Part shown: one piece after another, positions 37,172 to 50,029 of the stretch
How positions within the stretch are numbered: position 1 is the first letter of the stretch
How the letters are laid out: each line of letters opens with the position of its first letter
Assembly: GCF_003345525.1 (NCBI RefSeq)
Contig: NZ_QQNH01000007.1
Span: 114,258-178,257 of the forward strand
Length of the DNA: 64,000 bases
Source of the DNA: Pelagibacterium lacus
Lineage (GTDB): Bacteria; Pseudomonadota; Alphaproteobacteria; Rhizobiales; Devosiaceae
Direction: 5' to 3'
Notes under the pieces: generated by a model
The model's input: the letters and a program-made list of their open reading frames with translations, nothing else
Databases searched by the model: none
What the model was told of the DNA's origin: nothing
Position numbers and translations under genes: made by a program

Positions 37172-37321
37172 TCAGTCCTGCCGGTCGAACAGCGAGCGCG
37201 TCATCTTCTCGAAATCGCGGACGCAGATGCCGAGATCGTCGAGTTGCCGCCGGGGAGGACTCATGGGCCGCCGCAGGCCCCGCAGGGCGCCGCCAGCCTT
37301 CCAGACAATGCGAATGAACAT
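37172..37321 (-). CDS. divergent DUF1127-like small protein, 49 aa (copy 3)
   Basis: The third small protein starts MFIRIVWKAGGALRGLRRPM and ends with a DUF1127-like core, RRQLDDLGICVRDFEKM, then TRSLFDRQD. I chose the ATG at 37319-37321 because GGAG lies six bases upstream and the product is 49 residues, exactly like copies 1 and 2; an ATG four codons earlier has no ribosome-binding site. Only the RELxDLGIxxxD core is conserved, so its partners may differ. It lies downstream of uvrA on the same strand. Confidence 0.75.
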   Translation of the reverse strand: MFIRIVWKAGGALRGLRRPMSPPRRQLDDLGICVRDFEKMTRSLFDRQD

Positions 37322-37428
37322 GGAAATCTCCATGCGAGGTCAGCACGTTTCGAGTGTACCCACGAATCGTGACGGCCGGATATCCGCCGGGACGCATGAC
37401 GCCGATGCGCGCCCTGCATGGGCCGGGG

Positions 37429-40320
<2,892 letters not shown>

Positions 40321-40447
40321 GATATCGAAAAGTCCAGGGCAAGGGGGCCGGCAGGCAGCACTATAACGGGGGTGGAATGCATCCGGTTCACTTAAGCGTC
40401 CCAACGGCCGACCGCAAGGCAACGATTCGCAACTCAGCCATTCATGC

Positions 40448-40462
40448 GAACATAATAAGAAC
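40448..40462. promoter_or_regulatory. SOS box (LexA operator) between uvrA and ssb
   Basis: GAAC-N7-GAAC, with the spacer ATAATAA, is an exact match to the direct-repeat LexA operator of alphaproteobacteria. It lies in the 342-bp divergent uvrA-ssb gap, about 128 bases from the uvrA start and 200 from the ssb start. lexA itself is not in the window. Confidence 0.88.
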
Positions 40463-40503
40463 AAATGCCGCGCGTCAAGCTTAACATCGCGATGTCCGCA
40501 TGA

Positions 40504-40518
40504 GAACAAAGAGAGTAC
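40504..40518. promoter_or_regulatory. imperfect second LexA-like site
   Basis: GAAC-N7-GTAC differs from the LexA consensus by one base and lies 41 bases after the first box, nearer ssb. It could be a weaker second operator. The rest of the uvrA-ssb gap holds no gene that I can support. Confidence 0.4.
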
Positions 40519-40662
40519 TAGGCGCTGGGCACGAAGGTGCATGAAGTTGTGAACAGCCGCGGCAGGGGCATGCCTTTGAGAACCGGATGTCGCTATAGTG
40601 CGCCACTTCGAATGTGACTGGCCGGAAGCAATCCGGCGGATGAGAGACAGGAAGGCACGATC

Positions 40663-41148
40663 ATGTCGGGAAGCGTCAACAAGGTCATTCTGATCGGCAA
40701 TCTGGGCGCCGACCCCGAGGTGCGCTCGCTGCCCAGCGGCAGCCCGGTGGTCAATCTGCGCATCGCGACTTCGGAACGCTGGCGCGACCGCAACACCGGC
40801 GAGCAGCGCGAGCGAACCGAATGGCACCGCGTGGTGATCTTCAACGAAGGGCTGGCCAAGGTCGCGCAGAATTATCTGCGCAAGGGGTCGAAGGTCTATA
40901 TCGAAGGCCAGCTCCAGACACGCAAATGGGAAAAGGACGGGCAGGACCAGTATACGACCGAGATCGTCCTGCAGGGCTTCAACTCGACCCTGACCATGCT
41001 CGACGGACGCGGCGAAGGCAGCGGCGAGAGCGGCAGCTATGGCAATCAGGGGAGCTATGGCGGCAGCCGGCAGGTCGAGAACCGTCAGCGTCCCTCCAGC
41101 GCCCCGGCGTTCGAGCCCGGCGGCATGGACGACGATATCCCGTTCTGA
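40663..41148 (+). CDS. ssb: single-stranded DNA-binding protein
   Basis: SSB coats single-stranded DNA in replication and repair. The 161-residue protein has the OB-fold ([50 protein letters not shown]), a Gly/Ser-rich linker and the C-terminal interaction tip DDDIPF. An AGACAGGAAGG ribosome-binding region precedes the ATG. It is divergent from uvrA and shares the SOS operator. Confidence 0.97.
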   Translation: MSGSVNKVILIGNLGADPEVRSLPSGSPVVNLRIATSERWRDRNTGEQRERTEWHRVVIFNEGLAKVAQNYLRKGSKVYIEGQLQTRKWEKDGQDQYTTEIVLQGFNSTLTMLDGRGEGSGESGSYGNQGSYGGSRQVENRQRPSSAPAFEPGGMDDDIPF

Positions 41149-41197
41149 TCGGCGGCCATCGGTAGGGGGATGCACGGGGCCCGTCCATCCGGTCCGA

Positions 41198-41632
41198 TCA
41201 GCGCTGCAAGCGCGGGGCCAGGAGGATGCTGGTTTCGGTGAGGCTGATCCCGTCGATCAGGCGTATGGCCCGCAGCACGTCGTCGAACTCGGCAAGCGTG
41301 TCCGTTTCGATTTCGGCCACCATGTCCCATTTCCCGTTCGTCGAATGGAGCGATCGGACCTGGGGAAGGCCCGCCATGTGCCGCGCGACCCGATCGGTGC
41401 CACGCCCTTCCACTTCGATCATCGCGATGGCCCGCACGCCTGCGCCCTCCCCCGGGGCACCCAGCCGCACCGCATAGCCGGTGATCGTCCCGGCCGCCTC
41501 CATCTTGGCGATGCGGGCTTTTATCGTCGCACGAGTGACCCCCAGCGCCGCAGCCATGCTGGCAATCGGCGCCCGGGCGTCGTCGCGCAGAATGGCGATG
41601 ATCTTGCGATCGATGTCGTCGAGATTTGCCAT
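41198..41632 (-). CDS. Lrp/AsnC-family transcriptional regulator
   Basis: The 144-residue protein has an N-terminal helix-turn-helix ([17 protein letters not shown], then [26 protein letters not shown]) and a C-terminal RAM/Lrp ligand domain ([11 protein letters not shown] to the end). It is divergent from arginase and ornithine aminotransferase, the usual layout of a local arginine- or ornithine-responsive activator; the ligand is inferred from context. Its ribosome-binding site (AGGA) lies inside a 24-bp palindrome, which suggests autoregulation. Confidence 0.92.
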   Translation of the reverse strand: MANLDDIDRKIIAILRDDARAPIASMAAALGVTRATIKARIAKMEAAGTITGYAVRLGAPGEGAGVRAIAMIEVEGRGTDRVARHMAGLPQVRSLHSTNGKWDMVAEIETDTLAEFDDVLRAIRLIDGISLTETSILLAPRLQR

Positions 41633-41638
41633 TATGCT

Positions 41639-41662
41639 CAGTCATCCTGATCAGATTGGCTG
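41639..41662. promoter_or_regulatory. 24-bp palindrome, candidate Lrp-type operator
   Basis: An imperfect palindrome is centred on a perfect CTGATCAG core, with matching outer CAG...CA and TG...CTG arms (18 of 24 bases symmetric). It starts seven bases upstream of the Lrp-type ATG and covers its ribosome-binding site, and lies about 85 bases before the arginase start. Binding by the divergent regulator is inferred. Confidence 0.55.
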
Positions 41663-41674
41663 AAGTTATGCCTG

Positions 41675-41686
41675 TTGTGAGCACAA
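41675..41686. promoter_or_regulatory. second small inverted repeat before arginase
   Basis: TTGTG-AG-CACAA is a 12-bp inverted repeat 12 bases beyond the larger palindrome, toward arginase. It may be a second regulator half-site. No clear -35/-10 pair was identified nearby. Confidence 0.35.
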
Positions 41687-41744
41687 TTGCAACTTTCCCT
41701 TGCCGGCGGGCTTGTCCAAGCTTGGCGAATTGGGGAGGCAATCC

Positions 41745-42668
41745 ATGCGCGGAAATCCACGGACCATAGGCCTTATCGGCGTTCCCATCGAGGAAGGGGC
41801 GGGCCGGCAGGGCTGTTCCATGGGCCCCAAGGCCCTGCGCATCGCCGGCATCGCCGAAGCGCTCGCCAGCCTGGGTCATAGCGTCACCGATTTTGGCGAC
41901 GTCTCCCCCGATGCCGGAGAGTTGGCACTGCCCGGAACGGCGCATAACGCGGCGGTCGTCGCCGGCTTTGCCGCGGCCCTCGCCGACTTGGGCGAGACGG
42001 CGCTGGCCGAGGGCGCGGCGGTCTATCTCGGGGGCGACCATGCGCTTTCCTTCGGCAGCGTTGCCGCCGCGCTCCGTTTCGCCGAGCGGCAAAGAAGGGC
42101 GTTGCATGTTCTCTGGCTGGATGCCCATGCGGATTTCAACACCCCGCACACTTCGACCAGCGGCAATATGCACGGCATGCCGGCGGCGTTCTTCTGCGGC
42201 GAGCCGGGTTTCGACGGCATGCTCGCATGCCCGAAAATGCCTGCCACCCGCTTTCATCTGGTCGGTGCCCGCTCCATCGACCGCGCCGAGGTCGACCTGC
42301 TGGAAGCGCGCGGCGCCGATGTCAACGACATGGCCGCCATCGACGAATTCGGCATCGGGGCCATTTTGCGGCGCATCCTGGGGGAGGTGGAGCGCGACGA
42401 CGCGCTTCTGCATGTCAGTCTCGACGTCGATTTCATCGAGCCCGAGACCGCGCCCGGCGTGGGGACCACCGTGCCGGGCGGCGCGACCTTCCGCGAAGCG
42501 CATCTGGCCATGGAGATGATCCATCGCAGCGCGCGCATGATCAGCCTCGATCTCGTCGAGCTCAATCCCTTCCTCGATGATCGCGGGCGCAGCGCGCGGC
42601 TGATGGTGGAACTGGCCGCGAGCGCCTTCGGCCGCCGCATTTTCGACCGTCCCACCCAGCCCGCCTGA
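41745..42668 (+). CDS. rocF: arginase
   Basis: Arginase hydrolyses L-arginine to ornithine and urea. The 307-residue protein has all manganese-binding motifs: [18 protein letters not shown] and SLDVDFIEP, plus the N-terminal [28 protein letters not shown] lies nine bases before the ATG at 41745, which decides against an upstream TTG. It is followed 14 bases later by ornithine aminotransferase, so the operon converts arginine to glutamate semialdehyde. Confidence 0.95.
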   Translation: MRGNPRTIGLIGVPIEEGAGRQGCSMGPKALRIAGIAEALASLGHSVTDFGDVSPDAGELALPGTAHNAAVVAGFAAALADLGETALAEGAAVYLGGDHALSFGSVAAALRFAERQRRALHVLWLDAHADFNTPHTSTSGNMHGMPAAFFCGEPGFDGMLACPKMPATRFHLVGARSIDRAEVDLLEARGADVNDMAAIDEFGIGAILRRILGEVERDDALLHVSLDVDFIEPETAPGVGTTVPGGATFREAHLAMEMIHRSARMISLDLVELNPFLDDRGRSARLMVELAASAFGRRIFDRPTQPA

Positions 42669-42682
42669 TTTTGGAGAGCCAC

Positions 42683-43885
42683 ATGACCACCACCAAAGAT
42701 CTCATCGCGCTGGAATCCACCCTTGGGGCGCACAATTACCAGCCATTGGATGTGGTGCTGGAGCGCGGTGAGGGCGTTTATGTCTATGATACCGATGGAA
42801 AGCGTTATCTCGATTGCCTTTCGGCCTATTCCGCCGTCAATCAGGGCCACTGCCACCCGCGCATCCTCGAGGCGATGATCGCGCAGGCCCGGAAGCTGAC
42901 CCTCACCTCGCGCGCCTTTCGCAACGATCAGCTTGGCTATTTCTACGAGGAACTGGCGGCGTTGACCGGTTCGCATAAGGTGCTGCCGATGAACACCGGC
43001 GCCGAGGCGGTCGAAAGCGCCATAAAGGCCGTGCGCAAATGGGGCTACGAGGTCAAGGGCGTCGAGAAGAACGCCGCCGAGATCATCGTCTGCGCCAACA
43101 ATTTCCATGGCCGCACCATGGGCATCGTCGGATTTTCCACGGACCCCGCGGCACGCAACAATTTCGGGCCGTTCGCGCCCGGCTTCAAGGTCATTCCCTT
43201 TGGCGACGCCGCCGCCTTCGAGCATGCGATCGGCCCCAACACCGTGGGCTTTCTCGTCGAGCCGATCCAGGGCGAGGCGGGAGTCATCATCCCGCCCGCC
43301 GGCTATTTCACACGCGTGCGGGAGCTGTGCAGCCGAAACAACGTCATGCTCATACTCGACGAAATCCAGACCGGGCTGGGGCGGACGGGACGGTTGTTGG
43401 CCGAAGAGCATGAGGGGATCGAGGCCGATGTAACCCTATTGGGCAAGGCACTCTCCGGCGGCTTTTATCCCGTCTCCGCGGTGCTCTCGAACACCGATGT
43501 GCTTGGCGTGCTTCAGCCTGGGCAGCACGGCTCGACTTTTGGCGGCAATCCTCTGGCCTGTGCCGTTGCACGCATGGCCCTCAAGGTGCTCTCGGAAGAG
43601 GGTATGATCGACAACGCGGCCCGGCTCGGGCCCTATTTCCTCGACGGCCTCGGATCGATCCGCTCGAACCACGTGAAGGGCGTCCGGGGCCGGGGGCTGA
43701 TGCTGGCCATCGACCTCTATCCCGAAGCCGGCGGCGCGCGGAAATTCTGCTATGCGTTGCGTGACTTGGGCATCCTCGCCAAGGATACCCACACCGATAC
43801 CATCCGCATTGCTCCGCCCCTGGTGATCACCCGGGACGAGATCGACGGCGCGCTGGAACAGTTCGCAGCCGTTCTGGAGGCCTAG
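42683..43885 (+). CDS. rocD: ornithine aminotransferase
   Basis: This PLP enzyme moves the delta-amino group of ornithine to 2-oxoglutarate, giving glutamate-5-semialdehyde. The 400-residue class III aminotransferase has [31 protein letters not shown], the [13 protein letters not shown] aspartate and the PLP lysine in [18 protein letters not shown] precedes the ATG. It is the second gene after arginase; its TAG stop overlaps the stop of the convergent brkB-like gene by three bases. Confidence 0.96.
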   Translation: MTTTKDLIALESTLGAHNYQPLDVVLERGEGVYVYDTDGKRYLDCLSAYSAVNQGHCHPRILEAMIAQARKLTLTSRAFRNDQLGYFYEELAALTGSHKVLPMNTGAEAVESAIKAVRKWGYEVKGVEKNAAEIIVCANNFHGRTMGIVGFSTDPAARNNFGPFAPGFKVIPFGDAAAFEHAIGPNTVGFLVEPIQGEAGVIIPPAGYFTRVRELCSRNNVMLILDEIQTGLGRTGRLLAEEHEGIEADVTLLGKALSGGFYPVSAVLSNTDVLGVLQPGQHGSTFGGNPLACAVARMALKVLSEEGMIDNAARLGPYFLDGLGSIRSNHVKGVRGRGLMLAIDLYPEAGGARKFCYALRDLGILAKDTHTDTIRIAPPLVITRDEIDGALEQFAAVLEA

Positions 43886-44823
43886 TCGACCACGTGATCG
43901 GCGACATAGGCGCCGCGCTGGCCCATCGGCCGGTCGGGGCCGATCGTCGTGTCGCGGGTCGTCTGCAATTCGATCTCGGCATTGAAGGCGGCGCCGAGGA
44001 CGAAGATCAGGGCCGAGATATAGAGCCAGAACAGCAGCACCACGGCTGCGGCGAGGGAGCCGAAGCTCGCTTCGAACTCGCCGAAATTCTCCACATAGAG
44101 CGAGAACAACAGGCACACACCCATCCACAACAGCGAGGCCAGTACCGAACCAGGCCAGATCCAGCGGATGCGCGCCGAACGCCGGTCGATGGTGAAGCGA
44201 TAGAGGAGCGCGAAGGCGAGGATGGCCAGCGCCATCAAGGCCGGCCAGCGCAGCAGCAGCGCCAGCCGTTCCGCGGTGCCCGGTATGGGCGAGAACGAGG
44301 TGATGATGGGAATTGCGGCGACCAGCGACAGAGCCACGATCATGAAGGCCGCCGAAGCGATGGTCACCGTGAAGGACAGCGCCGCCGCAATGAAGAAATT
44401 GCGCTGAGGCCGCTCGTAATAGGCCGCCGATGCGGCATAGATCAGCGCGTCCACCCCGCGCGAGCCGCTCCACAGCGCCGCGACGACCGAAACCGCAAGC
44501 CCGATGCCCAAGCCGCTACGCGGCTGGTTCAAAAGCGAATCGAGCTGGTCGACGATGACCGTCAGGGCGATCTCGGGCATGAAATCGGAGAGGCGCTCGA
44601 TCTGGTCGATGAGGAAACCGCGATCGCCGAGGATGCCGACCAGCAGCACCACGATGGCGATCGCCGGGAAGATCGAGACGAAGCTGAAAAACGCCACCCC
44701 GGCGCAGCGCAGCGACGTGTCGGGCTGCGCCATGGTCTTGAAGGTCCGCAGCACCACCGTCTTCCAGTCGCCGGCGCCCAGATGACGCGGACTGGCGATC
44801 TGATCCTTCTCAGGCACGGCCAA
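43882..44823 (-). CDS. YihY/BrkB-family inner-membrane protein
   Basis: The 313-residue protein has six predicted membrane helices and the family motifs [20 protein letters not shown] near the N-terminus, [17 protein letters not shown] in the middle and the [11 protein letters not shown] loop. The YihY/BrkB family (formerly RNase BN) has no firmly established biochemical role. It follows the host-attachment-family gene by one base on the same strand, so the two are co-transcribed. Confidence 0.88.
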   Translation of the reverse strand: MAVPEKDQIASPRHLGAGDWKTVVLRTFKTMAQPDTSLRCAGVAFFSFVSIFPAIAIVVLLVGILGDRGFLIDQIERLSDFMPEIALTVIVDQLDSLLNQPRSGLGIGLAVSVVAALWSGSRGVDALIYAASAAYYERPQRNFFIAAALSFTVTIASAAFMIVALSLVAAIPIITSFSPIPGTAERLALLLRWPALMALAILAFALLYRFTIDRRSARIRWIWPGSVLASLLWMGVCLLFSLYVENFGEFEASFGSLAAAVVLLFWLYISALIFVLGAAFNAEIELQTTRDTTIGPDRPMGQRGAYVADHVVD

Positions 44824-45279
44824 TCAACCCGCGCTGAGGATTTTCTCGATCTGCTCGACGGGATGGTTGGTGAGTGTCTTGGGCACTTCCCCGATCACCC
44901 GGTCACTGACCTCCTGGTGCAATTCTTTGCGCAACTCGCCCAGTACGCGTGGGGCGGCGCACAGGACGATCTCCGTGAAGCGGTTTTGATGGGCATATTT
45001 ATACAGCAACTCGGCGGCATCCTTGGCGAACCGCTCCTCGGCCAGCCGATGCCAGTCGGTCTGCTCCATGGCGCTTCTCTGGTTGGGGCCAGGATCGCTC
45101 ATCCGGCCCGGCGCGTCGGTGCCCTGTTCGCGGGTGGGCGGATTGTCCTGCTCCATTTCGCGCACGACATGAAAATCGGGCCTTGTGCGGCTGCCCCTGT
45201 TCACGAAGAACAGGGCCTTTTCCCCATCGGCGACCAGAACCCAGGCCTTATGGTCGAGCTTGAAATCCATGTCCTGCAT
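44824..45279 (-). CDS. host-attachment-family protein
   Basis: The 151-residue protein matches the family annotated as required for attachment to host cells (Host_attach), structurally related to archaeal release-factor domain 2. Landmarks are AWVLVADGEKALFFVNRG near the N-terminus, a central disordered acidic segment, FAKDAAELLYKYAHQNRF, and LCAAPRVLGELRKEL. The ATG at 45277-45279 is preceded by AAGGAG; upstream codons lack support. The true biochemical role is unknown; the name derives from Agrobacterium work. It abuts the brkB-like gene. Confidence 0.85.
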   Translation of the reverse strand: MQDMDFKLDHKAWVLVADGEKALFFVNRGSRTRPDFHVVREMEQDNPPTREQGTDAPGRMSDPGPNQRSAMEQTDWHRLAEERFAKDAAELLYKYAHQNRFTEIVLCAAPRVLGELRKELHQEVSDRVIGEVPKTLTNHPVEQIEKILSAG

Positions 45280-45342
45280 CGGGGCAACTCCTTGTCTGGC
45301 GAGGTATCCGGTCAACTCATCGACCCGATGCCGGGTTCCCGC

Positions 45343-46533
45343 TCACTCGATGGAGAAGTTCCCGTATCGCGCCAGTCGCGACAGGGCCAGCGTGACCAGC
45401 ACCAGCAGGGCCGTGCCGAACAATACCGGCGAGAACCCGGTCCGCTCGGCGATGAACCCGATCGCCGAGGGTGCGACGAGAATACCCGAATAGCCGGTGA
45501 CCGTCACGATCGAGAGCCCAATGCCAGACGGCACGCCGGGCAGGTTGCCCGCCGCGGAAAAGGCGATGGGCACCATATTGGAGATGCCGATCCCCGCCAG
45601 GGCGAAGCCGGCAATGGCCAGTTCGGCCGAAGGGGCGAGCGCGCCGAGCATCATGCCGACGAGGGCGAAGCATCCGCAGATGCGCAAGGTGCGCACTGCG
45701 CCCAGCCGCTGGCGAATGGCGTCGCCGGCAAATCGCATGATCGCCATGGTGGCGGAGAACGCCGCGAAACCCAGCGCCGCCAGTTCGATGCTGGCCCCAT
45801 GGTCCCGCTGCAGGTAGAGCGCGCCCCAGTCGAGGATGGCGCCTTCGGGGATCATCGAGAACAGCGCCATGATGCCGACGAGATAGGGCAGGGGCGAGGA
45901 GGGGAAGCGTAATCTGGTCTTCGACCTCTCTTCCGCGCTGGGCTGGTCCTCGGCCAGCATGGGCAGGGCGAAGAACACCGCCGCTGCCGCCAGCATGGTC
46001 AGGATGACAGCATGGCCCAGTTCCCCCACCGATCCCAGGAGCAGCCCGCCCAGGGCGGAGCCCAGCAGCGCTCCGAGGCTCCAGAAACCGTGGCAGGACG
46101 ACATGATCGCCCGCCCCATGCGCTTTTCCACCGCGACGGCATTGGTGTTCATGGCGACGTCCATGCCGCCGGTGAACCCGCCAAAGGCGGCGATGGCGAT
46201 CGCCGTGGTGACGATATCGGGCGCCAGCGTTACCAGCAGCAGGAACGGCACGACCAGGGCCGAAGCGACTTTGAGCACCAGCGCCGAGCCGTTCCTGGCC
46301 GTCAGCGCTCCCATGATCGGCATCATGACGATCGATCCCAGCCCGAACACCAGGATGAACATGCCCATCGTCGATTCCGAGATGCCGAGCCGCCCCATGA
46401 GCACGGGAATTTTGGGCGCCCAACTGCCGATCAGGAATCCATTGGTCAGAAACAGCAGCGAAATCGCGATGCGATCGGGGCGCACGCCGAAACGAAGCGG
46501 CGCTGCGCTCCGGGAGGAACTTATGCCGGACAT
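45343..46533 (-). CDS. MFS transporter
   Basis: The protein has 12 predicted membrane helices and about 396 residues, with MFS motifs (LTNGFLIGSWAPKIP, the TARNGS loop, the second-half FAGDAIRQRLG loop). It resembles the YbjJ/FucP-like branch of small MFS proteins. No substrate can be assigned from sequence. The ATG at 46531-46533 gives a usual polar N-terminus before the first helix; an ATG 13 codons upstream (46572) adds a hydrophobic stretch and is less likely. Confidence 0.85.
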   Translation of the reverse strand: MSGISSSRSAAPLRFGVRPDRIAISLLFLTNGFLIGSWAPKIPVLMGRLGISESTMGMFILVFGLGSIVMMPIMGALTARNGSALVLKVASALVVPFLLLVTLAPDIVTTAIAIAAFGGFTGGMDVAMNTNAVAVEKRMGRAIMSSCHGFWSLGALLGSALGGLLLGSVGELGHAVILTMLAAAAVFFALPMLAEDQPSAEERSKTRLRFPSSPLPYLVGIMALFSMIPEGAILDWGALYLQRDHGASIELAALGFAAFSATMAIMRFAGDAIRQRLGAVRTLRICGCFALVGMMLGALAPSAELAIAGFALAGIGISNMVPIAFSAAGNLPGVPSGIGLSIVTVTGYSGILVAPSAIGFIAERTGFSPVLFGTALLVLVTLALSRLARYGNFSIE

Positions 46534-46742
46534 GGGGATCACTCGTAAAAAGGCAAAAAGGCTGGCCGTCATTCAACCGATTGCCGGCGCCTTCGCAAGA
46601 GACATTGTGTAATCGATATCAATGGGCGCCATTTGCGGAATAAGTGTGGTTTGGGAACACCACAATCGGGCGCCAAACTGGCTTCTTTCATCGGAATCGC
46701 ATAAACCGATGTCCAGAAGAATCAGTCTCAGAAACGAGCATC

Positions 46743-49475
46743 GTGACCGATACGCCAGAAGACAATTCGGGTGACATCCTGCCCTCGGGCATAAATGCCG
46801 TCTCGATTTCCGACGAAATGCGCCAGTCCTATCTCGATTACGCCATGAGCGTGATCGTTTCGCGCGCGCTTCCCGACGTTCGCGACGGATTGAAACCCGT
46901 GCATCGCCGCATCCTGTTCTCCATGCATGAGCAGGGCTATGAACACAACAAGCCCTATCGCAAGTCGGCACGCGTGGTCGGCGACGTGATCGGTAAATAT
47001 CATCCGCACTCCGATGATGCCGTCTATATGTCGTTGGTCCGCATGGCACAGACCTTCTCCATGCGGGTGCCCCTGATCGACGGGCAGGGCAATTTCGGCT
47101 CGGTCGACGGCGATATGCCCGCCGCCATGCGGTACACCGAAGCGCGCATGGAAAAGGTCACCAACTCCCTGCTCGACGACCTCGACAAGGATACGGTCGA
47201 TTTCCGCGACAACTACGATGCGAGCGAAAGGGAGCCCACCGTGCTTCCGGCCCGCTTCCCCAACCTGCTGGTCAATGGCGGCGGCGGCATCGCCGTGGGC
47301 ATGGCCACCAATATCCCCAGCCACAATCTGGGCGAGGTGATCGACGCCTGTCTGGCGCTGATGGACAATGCCGCCATCACCGTCGATGAACTGATGGAAA
47401 TCATGCCGGGGCCGGATTTTCCCACCGCCGGCATCATCATCGGCAAGTCCGGCATCCGCTCGGCCTATGAGACCGGCCGGGGGTCGGTGCTCATGCGTGG
47501 GCGCGTCACCGTTGAGGAGGTGCGCAAGGAGCGCGAAGCCCTGATCGTTCACGAGATTCCCTATCAGGTGAACAAGGCCACGATGATCGAGAAGATCGCC
47601 GAGATGGTGCGCGACAAGCGCATCGAGGGGATCGCCGACATCCGAGACGAATCCGACCGCCAGGGCATGCGGGTGGTCATCGAGATCAAGCGCGACGCCG
47701 TCGCCGATGTGGTGCTCAACCAGCTCTACCGCTACTCGATGCTCCAAACCTCCTTCGGGTGCAATTTCGTGGCGCTCAACGGCGGCAAGCCCGAACTGAT
47801 GCCGCTCAAGAACATCCTCGAGGCGTTTCTCGACTTCCGCGAGGAAGTGATCACGCGTCGGACCCGGTTCCTGCTCAACAAGGCCCGTGACCGTGCCCAT
47901 GTGCTGGTCGGGCTTCTGGTGGCCGTCAACAATGTCGACGAGGTGATCCGCCTGATCCGTTCCTCGCCTGATCCGGCGACGGCGCGCGAAAAGCTGCTTG
48001 AGCGCGATTGGCCGGCGGCCGATGTGATCGATCTGATCAGCCTGATCGACGATCCCCGGCACAAGACCAATGCGGACGGGACCTTCCGGCTGTCCGACGA
48101 ACAGGCCCGCGCCATTCTTGCCCTCACCCTGTCGCGCCTCACGGCCCTGGGCCGCAACGAGATCGGCGATGAACTCAACGCCCTGGGCGAGCAGATCAAG
48201 GACTATCTCGACATCCTGCGGTCGCGCGAGCGCGTTCTCGGCATCATCCGTGCCGAGCTCTCCGAAATCAGGGAGCAATACGCCACCCCGCGTCTCACCA
48301 CGATCGACGAATTCGCCGGCGATCTGGACGATGAGGACCTGATCGCGCGTGAAGACATGGTGGTGACGGTTTCCCACGCCGGCTACATCAAGCGCGTTCC
48401 GCTTTCGACCTATCGCGCCCAGCGGCGTGGGGGCAAGGGACGTTCGGGCATGTCGACCCGCGACGAGGATTTCGTGTCGCGGCTGTTCGTGGCCAATACC
48501 CACACCCCGGTGCTGTTCTTCTCGTCCCGCGGCATCGTCTACAAGATGAAGGTCTGGCGGCTTCCGGTCGCGGCGCCGCAGGCGCGCGGCAAGGCCCTGA
48601 TCAACATGCTTCCGCTCGAGGAAGGGGAGCGCATCACCTCGATCATGCCGCTGCCGGAGGACGAGGAAAGCTGGGCCAGCCTCGACGTCATGTTCGTGAC
48701 GCGATCGGGCAATGTGCGCCGCAACAAGCTTTCCGATTTCGTCGAGGTTCGCCAGAACGGCAAGATCGCCATGAAGCTCGATGAGGGCGACGGCATTGTC
48801 GGCGTCGAGACGGCGTCCGAGACCGACGATATTCTCATCACCACCGCCAACGGCCAGTGCATTCGCTTTGCCATCACCGATGTGCGCGTGTTCAAGGGCC
48901 GGGATTCGACGGGCGTGCGGGGCATCAATCTCGCCGAGGGCGATGACGTGATCGCCATGTCGATCCTGCGGCATTTCGAGGCGACCGCCGACGAACGCGC
49001 CGCCTATCTCAAGATGAGCCGCGCGGTTCGCGGCGAGGCCGACGATGGCGGGGAGACGGACGATGAAGGGTCCGGCGATGCGCCGCTGGAACAGGAACGC
49101 TATGCGGCCATGAGCGCGGCGGAGCAATTCGTCCTCACCATCTCCGAAAAGGGCTTCGGCAAGCGCACCTCGTCCTTCGAGTATCGGGTGACCGGGCGCG
49201 GCGGCAAGGGCATCGTCGCCATGGCGGTCAACGCCCGCAACGGCAAGCTCGTCGGCTCCTTCCCCGTCGAGGACGAGAACCAGCTCATGCTGGTGACCGA
49301 TGGCGGGCAGGTGATCCGCGTTCCGGTCGAGGGCATCCGGATCGTCGGGCGCTCGAGCCAGGGCGTTACCGTCTTCCGCACCGCCGCCGATGAGAAGGTG
49401 GTCTCGGTTGAGCGGATCAGCGAACCCGAGCACGGCGACGACCCGGAAGCCGAAACCGACAGCGATCCGGCCTGA
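46743..49475 (+). CDS. gyrA: DNA gyrase subunit A
   Basis: GyrA is the breakage-reunion subunit of gyrase. The 910-residue protein has the winged-helix domain with catalytic Tyr131 ([10 protein letters not shown]), the tower and coiled coil, and a C-terminal beta-pinwheel with the gyrase-specific QRRGGKG box, which separates it from ParC. The GTG at 46743 gives the normal N-terminus. The quinolone pocket is unusual: residues 87-96 read [10 protein letters not shown], where E. coli has HPHGDSAVYD. An acidic insertion (about 762-785) lies within the C-terminal domain. Confidence 0.96.
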   Translation: MTDTPEDNSGDILPSGINAVSISDEMRQSYLDYAMSVIVSRALPDVRDGLKPVHRRILFSMHEQGYEHNKPYRKSARVVGDVIGKYHPHSDDAVYMSLVRMAQTFSMRVPLIDGQGNFGSVDGDMPAAMRYTEARMEKVTNSLLDDLDKDTVDFRDNYDASEREPTVLPARFPNLLVNGGGGIAVGMATNIPSHNLGEVIDACLALMDNAAITVDELMEIMPGPDFPTAGIIIGKSGIRSAYETGRGSVLMRGRVTVEEVRKEREALIVHEIPYQVNKATMIEKIAEMVRDKRIEGIADIRDESDRQGMRVVIEIKRDAVADVVLNQLYRYSMLQTSFGCNFVALNGGKPELMPLKNILEAFLDFREEVITRRTRFLLNKARDRAHVLVGLLVAVNNVDEVIRLIRSSPDPATAREKLLERDWPAADVIDLISLIDDPRHKTNADGTFRLSDEQARAILALTLSRLTALGRNEIGDELNALGEQIKDYLDILRSRERVLGIIRAELSEIREQYATPRLTTIDEFAGDLDDEDLIAREDMVVTVSHAGYIKRVPLSTYRAQRRGGKGRSGMSTRDEDFVSRLFVANTHTPVLFFSSRGIVYKMKVWRLPVAAPQARGKALINMLPLEEGERITSIMPLPEDEESWASLDVMFVTRSGNVRRNKLSDFVEVRQNGKIAMKLDEGDGIVGVETASETDDILITTANGQCIRFAITDVRVFKGRDSTGVRGINLAEGDDVIAMSILRHFEATADERAAYLKMSRAVRGEADDGGETDDEGSGDAPLEQERYAAMSAAEQFVLTISEKGFGKRTSSFEYRVTGRGGKGIVAMAVNARNGKLVGSFPVEDENQLMLVTDGGQVIRVPVEGIRIVGRSSQGVTVFRTAADEKVVSVERISEPEHGDDPEAETDSDPA

Positions 49476-49481
49476 TCAACG

Positions 49482-49516
49482 AGCGGCATGGTCCTCCATG
49501 CCGCTTGCGCTCTTTC
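49482..49516 (+). terminator. terminator downstream of gyrA
   Basis: AGCGGCATGG and CCATGCCGCT form a perfect 10-bp stem with a TCCT loop (49482-49505), followed by TGCGCTCTTTCCCC. The T content after the stem is modest, so read-through to coaD is likely. Confidence 0.65.
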
Positions 49517-49540
49517 CCCACCCATGAGAAAACCCGGCAC

Positions 49541-50029
49541 ATGAGCGAACGCGTAGGCTTTTATCCTGGGTCCTTCGATCCGGTCACCAATGGCCATCTC
49601 GATGTAATCGAGCGGGCCTGCAAACTCGTCGACAGGCTGGTGGTCGGCATCGGCATGCACGCCGCCAAGCAGCCCATGCTCTCGGTCGATCAGCGGCGCA
49701 GCCTGCTCGTCGAGACGGCGGGAGCGATCGGGACGCGCAAGGGTGTCGCCATCGAGATCGTCGAATTCGACGGGCTTATGGTGCAGGCGGCCCAGCGGTT
49801 CGGCGCCGGCATCGTCATTCGCGGCCTGCGCGATACGACCGACTACAATTATGAAATGCAGATGGTGGGCATGAATGCCCAGATGGCGCCCGACATCCAG
49901 ACGGTCTTTGTTCCGGCCAGTCCTTATGTGCGCCATATTTCCGCAACGCTGGTGCGCCAGATCTCGCAGATGGGCGGGGATATAACGCCCTTCGTCCCGC
50001 GCGCCGTCCTCAAACTTCTGGAGCAATGA
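49541..50029 (+). CDS. coaD: phosphopantetheine adenylyltransferase
   Basis: CoaD makes dephospho-CoA from phosphopantetheine and ATP, the penultimate step of CoA synthesis. The 162-residue protein has the nucleotidyltransferase TNGHLD motif (16-21) after YPGSFDPV, and the second ATP motif region VRHISATLVRQI. The ATG at 49541 gives the family N-terminus. It overlaps the exported cyclophilin gene by 4 nt. Confidence 0.97.
   Translation: MSERVGFYPGSFDPVTNGHLDVIERACKLVDRLVVGIGMHAAKQPMLSVDQRRSLLVETAGAIGTRKGVAIEIVEFDGLMVQAAQRFGAGIVIRGLRDTTDYNYEMQMVGMNAQMAPDIQTVFVPASPYVRHISATLVRQISQMGGDITPFVPRAVLKLLEQ

Noticed and set aside
43882..46533. A virulence or host-interaction island (BrkB, host-attachment family, MFS)
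   Set aside because: The names are historical; base composition and codon use look like the neighbours, and no mobility genes are present.
46728..49433. A 901-codon open frame on the minus strand opposite gyrA
   Set aside because: Its sequence is low-complexity His/Asp/Gly/Arg-rich, has no domain, and is explained by the codon bias of gyrA on the other strand.
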